Translations under genes and position numbers: made by a program
Part shown: positions 59,400 to 64,000 of the stretch, one piece after another
Position numbering within the stretch: the stretch's first letter is position 1
Layout: each line of letters opens with the position of its first letter
NCBI GenBank assembly: GCA_029224185.1
Contig: CM055193.1
Span: 7,294,859 to 7,358,858, forward strand
Length of the DNA stretch: 64,000 bases
Reading direction: 5' to 3'
From: Karalla daura
Taxonomy: Eukaryota > Chordata > Actinopteri > Chaetodontiformes > Leiognathidae
Notes under the pieces: model-generated
The model's database searches: none
Told to the model about the DNA's origin: nothing
What the model saw: the letters and a program-made list of their open reading frames with translations, nothing else

Positions 59400-62300
59400 A
59401 TGAATCACCATCAAGAGGGTTTATGGAGTCAGTGGTCACAGTGCTTTGTTCCAGTGTTTCGTACAGTAAAGGATATGAGAACGCAGGGTTGGTCAGAGTC
59501 TCGGCACTTATCTCTGCAGTGAAATGGTCTTTCTAAATCCTAGAAAATGTCACATCTTGTTCCTGACCATGCTCGTAATAAAGTTACACCGTGCACAGGG
59601 AAGAATTTCCGTGTATGTTGTTAGCTGTAATTTATCTAAAGGTTACATGTGGTGAGTGCGTTGCAACGACTAATAAAACGAAAGGCCTTTAGATCAGAGT
59701 CAGCGATGATTCACTTAAGTGGTTTGGTCGAGCCTGAGGACAGGGTCGTAATCACAGCAAAACACAAAAACTCATAATGGAGAATGGTCCATCAGGTCTG
59801 ACAGCTGTGAGCTTGAGTAATGAAGTGACACGTATCTCAGTGGATGCAGGTCAAGTGAAACGAGTGGATGCCTGAAAGAATTTAAGGAGGTTGTATTTCC
59901 TTGAATGCTGTAAGTGCTGTTGGCTGAGAAACTTAAAGTGGTACAAAACTATTTGAAAAGGTGAAAAATAACTTATGAAATAGTGTGTGTGACATCTGAA
60001 TATGAGTTTCCAGATGCCGCGGTTCACAGTTTATTCTGAGCCTCATGAACAGCTTTTTAAAATGCAGAAAATATTTACGTCGCTGTACTGAATCATAGAC
60101 TATTACCTCTTAATACCCTTTGCACACACACACACACACACACATACACACGTGGACATGTCTGTTAGTGTCTGTTTGAATCTCTATTTTGGGATGTTCC
60201 TCAGGCCTAAACGTTTAATCCAGTTAAATTTGTATGTATTAAATCCACCATGAGGAATGTCAGCTGAGTGTACAAGGTCAGCAAAATGTAAAATGTGATT
60301 ACTCAGTGACAGAGTCACAAGCCTCCTCAAGCAAAACAAGCAATGGACAACTTTCTCTATCCAATATATTTGAACTATCTCTGTCTGCACGTATCAGTAA
60401 GACAGGTACAGCGAGACTGCACTACCTGGTCGTACACCTGTAACTCTCAGCTGTAAGAACTCAACCACAAGAGGAAAGAAAGCTTCGGAGAAACTAACAA
60501 GGCAGACTTTTATGGATTTTACAGGAATTCAGACTGAAAAAATCTTCAAGGACATAAGTCAGTGTATGGGCCATGTTGGTGAGACTTGAAGTTTCATCCA
60601 TGTCCAAGATATCTGACTGGACACCACACAGTGGGTTTTCAGTTCTTGCGCAGTGGACTTTTGAGAGTCTGGAAAGTTTACCAAAGGGTCAACTATTCAT
60701 CTCTCCTCACAAACACTTTTGTTCTGTCAGATGACTCAGTGCCCTCTGTTTTGGCACCACTGCGATGCCTCCGGCCTGGCTCCGTCCAGTTTAACGAGAA
60801 GGCCGTGTCCCTCCCAGAGGCACTCATGAAAGTTCATATTGTTTAATCAAAATCTGTACTGTGGTCTTTTCTCTTCAAAGACGACTCTTGCTCAGCTCAG
60901 ACTTCCCTTAAACCTAACTAACCCATCTGTCTTTTTTTAGATGTAAACACAACTTAGCATGAATCTCAACCCTGTGTCACTCAGTGGGGCTTAAGTGGAA
61001 GATCAGAAAGATCAAACATCAGATGTGATGATCTATTCCCAGGAGTTTTGGGCTTGTGATCTCTATCTCAATATGCCATCTGGGTAATCTCATCTGACAC
61101 TCCAGTGCTATCTTCATGCTATTCCATGACAAACATAGCACATGTTGATTGTTGTGAAATTGTTCCTGCTCCGCTTAAAGGCATCAGGTATTTATGGAAA
61201 TATAGCTTACAACCATCATGTAGTACAAGCACAACCACGAGGGCTATGCAGTCTATAAAGATGCACCCCATGGTCTGCTAATTCTGCCTTTACTCTGACA
61301 AATGGTCTCTCTCAGATGAAGGTGACAGCTTGCTAAAATCCTGTATAGTAACTGATCTCATTACTTGGAGTGACCATATTATGCCACTAATGACTATTGC
61401 AGTGACACTGCAGTACAGGGTCAGTAAGTTTTTCGCAACTGAATTATACAGAGCATAATTATATTGCCTTCGGAAACTTACTGAAGTGGAGTCATAAATC
61501 CTAACTGTCTCCAGAAATGTAAATACTTATGTGCAAGTCTAAGGTGTCCAAACCACTCCTCTGCAAATTGATTATCACCTTCAATTTGAATAAATATAAC
61601 TCACTAGCTGCATGAGCAGAAACGACCAGGCTAAAAACAGGACTGAGCAAGGATTAATATTTATATACTGCATGAATCTGGAAAAGGCAACCTTAATATA
61701 TAAACGACCACAACATCACAATGTGAAACACGCAATGGTTGTCTAGTCATGCTTTTAAGTGACGGACAGGTTAGCCAAATTGAATTCCTGGAACACAGAT
61801 GTTATCTGAAAAATGTCACAGAGCCCAAGAGAGGGAATCTTTGTGACTTTTTCTTTGCAGCCGTCATGAGTTTGACCTTTGTAAGTTTTGGCTGTGATCT
61901 TTTCAAAAATACTCAATGGATCTTGTTTCTAAGAGAAAAAGTCCCTTGTATTTGGTCATCTCGTGTTTTTTCCCTTTGCCCAATAAACAGGTAAAAATAA
62001 TTTAACTTGTGATATTCCCAGTCCCAGTACTTAAAGCTAGTTCTGAATAACAAGATCATATGACTCAAGCATGTTTACAGTAGCCTGTCATCACATCTGT
62101 CACTGTCTTTACAGTTCAAATCCATCCACACTGGCATTCTTGAATATTATTAGTCATACTAATTTGCAAGCAATGGAAATGCAAGGAAGTTTTTGCTTGC
62201 TTACCTTTTTTTTAATCCATTTATAGCAACATAACCATTAAGAGAACCCAGTTCTCTTATATACCAAAACATGCAGCTCGATCAGACTCAATGTGCTATG

Positions 62301-62911
62301 ACTTTTCTCTGTGGGATACAAATGCTTCGCGATGTTGTTTATGAAAAGCTGTGAAAGAATTCCCATATCAGCTGAATGGGATAAGCTGAAAAGACAGCAA
62401 ACTGCCTTTTTATGCCTTTTTTCCCAAAGAGGAATTTTCTATCTAGTTCGTGTACTACAGTTGCATGCTCAACTCTTAAGGCGGTGTTCAAACACGTCAG
62501 AACTGGACCTGTCAACATGACTGACCAGCCAAATATTGATCACAACACACTAATCCTCCCTGGTACAACACAAAGCCTACGGTGGTATTTTAAATATTTC
62601 ACTCACTCTTCAATCTGAATCAATAACTCCTTCAACAACGTTGGTTTTATGCAAAAACACACAAAATCTTTATGACTAAAGCATACTGATGAGACTGAGA
62701 CAAAAAGATGTGTCTCCACTGAACTGAACTAAACAGTTGGGATGACATGACATGTTATTGTTTGTCAGGAGTGGTAGCCGAGTTGCACAGTCAAGTGATC
62801 AAGAGGTTTCTTATGAGCAACAAGACCCCAAGTTTAATGAGACAAACTGTGTGGCCTTCAGTCCATTAACTAACTATAAATGACAGAGATGTAGAACATG
62901 ACTGCAGCCCT
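59400..62911. other. intergenic, nothing recognised
   Basis: AT-rich unique sequence with a short (CA)n at 60124-60150. Frames at 60586-60846 and 61749-61994 are open but have no recognisable domain, splice context or codon bias that supports them. Confidence 0.5.
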
Positions 62912-62913
62912 GT

Positions 62914-62992
<79 letters not shown>
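62912..62992. repeat. compound (TA)n(CA)n microsatellite
   Basis: A TA dinucleotide run passes directly into a CA run of about 25 units. Confidence 0.97.
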
Positions 62993-62996
<4 letters not shown>

Positions 62997-63429
62997 TATT
63001 AGCACTATCACTTAAGTATTTGTTTAATGAAAGAGCTGCTTATCAAGAATGAAACCACCCAGGGTGTCCGTAATAAAGACAATTTGCACAGCAGCGATTG
63101 TAAAACAGGATTAGATCCGGAAGATGATCCAGAATAAACACTACAATATGGCACCATAAATTTCTTATTATACAGTTATGTCTGAACCATGTGCTATTTA
63201 ATGTGCTGTTTTTGTGGTCCAGTGGCCACTTTGTTGTTCACCAAGGCAACAGTGCTGAAGACCGTACTGTGCAGTAATAGATTTAAGCATTTAAGTACAT
63301 TAAGCCCCTCAGCTAAGTGCTAGGAATCTATGTATGTTGATGTTGTTTGTTGTTAATCTAATAGAGAATCATCGGTTCATGTCATATTAAAGTGTACCTC
63401 TGATATCTATGAACAGCTCTGTAACTTTA

Positions 63430-63830
63430 AAATGCAGTTGTTAATGTTCCTCTAAAGCCCTGACGTGGAAGCGGCCTCACAGTGATTATAAGGCCTATAA
63501 TGAATTCCTGATAAACAGATCGGCTGTTAATCCTCCTTCATGAGTTGATGCAGGGAACTTTTCCGTTCTCTCAGACATTAATTCACTGTGCGACTTCCCT
63601 CCATTGCCTGAAGCCCTGGGATGTTATCACAGCTGTAGCTCTAGACCCGCTCACTTATCTGCAGTACGCTATCACACACTGTGCTGGTGGTTGGGCGTAT
63701 TTGAGCTAATTTACTACGAGCCACGCATTCCTAAATTCTTACAAGCATTCCACGGACTTTAGACTCTGATAATAACCGGAACTTATCGTAATTACTATTC
63801 ATCATTGTATCTTGTTTTTATCTTTAAAAG
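63430..63830. promoter_or_regulatory. candidate conserved non-coding element at right edge
   Basis: Repeat-free block with GATTATAAGGCCTATAATGAATTCC (overlapping homeodomain cores and an AGGCCT palindrome), CAGACATTAATTCACTG, GAGCTAATTTACTACGAG and GTAATTACTATTCATC. It retains scattered CpG and has no coding frame. Texture strongly suggests a CNE, possibly for a gene beyond the right edge. Confidence 0.35.
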
Positions 63831-64000
63831 GTGCGGGTTGATGTGAAGAGTCTGGGGTGATGATTGTATGGGTGCCTTCAAAGCAAATAGTATCTCGCTA
63901 CCTTTCAGGGTCAAGAAAAATCTATAGAAACACCCCCCGAGGCAAAGATTAGTCCACACGTTGAGTTCAGTGCTTTTTTTTTGGATGATAGTTAATGCCT

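Noticed and set aside
1..64000. CRISPR array, operon, prophage or plasmid system
   Set aside because: The tandem repeats are microsatellites without spacers, and gene structure is vertebrate with spliced exons.

Overview
This window looks like vertebrate nuclear DNA, most likely from a ray-finned (teleost) fish. It has split genes with GT-AG introns and long non-coding stretches dense in (CA)n/(TG)n microsatellites. It also carries degraded interspersed repeats of kinds familiar from teleost genomes: L2-type LINE tails, LINE reverse-transcriptase and endonuclease fragments, and a hAT-like element. No bacterial, plasmid or phage features are present. Species cannot be named from sequence alone.

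Two protein-coding genes can be reconstructed completely, and they lie head to head. rnf114 (minus strand, coding 26313 to 23145, six coding exons, 227 aa) encodes a RING/zinc-finger/UIM ubiquitin E3 ligase. spata2 (plus strand, coding 30093 to 32877, two coding exons plus at least one non-coding 5' exon, 566 aa) encodes the PUB-domain adaptor that bridges the deubiquitinase CYLD to the linear-ubiquitin ligase LUBAC. Mammals have the same divergent SPATA2/RNF114 pair. Both proteins act on ubiquitin signalling that feeds NF-kB, and each gene carries a canonical kappaB-type decamer near its 5' end (25815-25824 and 28034-28043).

Layout. 1-22.9 kb: no recognisable exon; microsatellites, two L2 tails and several blocks that look like conserved non-coding DNA, including a duplicated element about 0.7 kb apart with identical TGATTGACAG (PBX/MEIS-type) sites at 16362 and 17071. 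22.9-26.4 kb: rnf114, with a composite kappaB/CTCF/ZNF143-type motif cluster in intron 1. 26.4-28.0 kb: intergenic, with an interspersed repeat. 28.0-37.2 kb: spata2, with an upstream-ORF-rich leader and a 3'UTR of about 4.3 kb. 37-64 kb: no recognisable gene; degraded LINE pieces (42.9, 45.3-45.6, 51.9-52.2, 58.8-59.4 kb), a hAT-like element with an 8-bp target-site duplication (57.05-57.73 kb), long microsatellites and a few CNE-like blocks, the strongest at 54.84-55.14 and 63.43-63.83 kb.

Limits: exon structures were read by hand from splice sites and family knowledge. UTR ends, transcription starts and every conserved-element call are inference, because no alignment or expression data were available.
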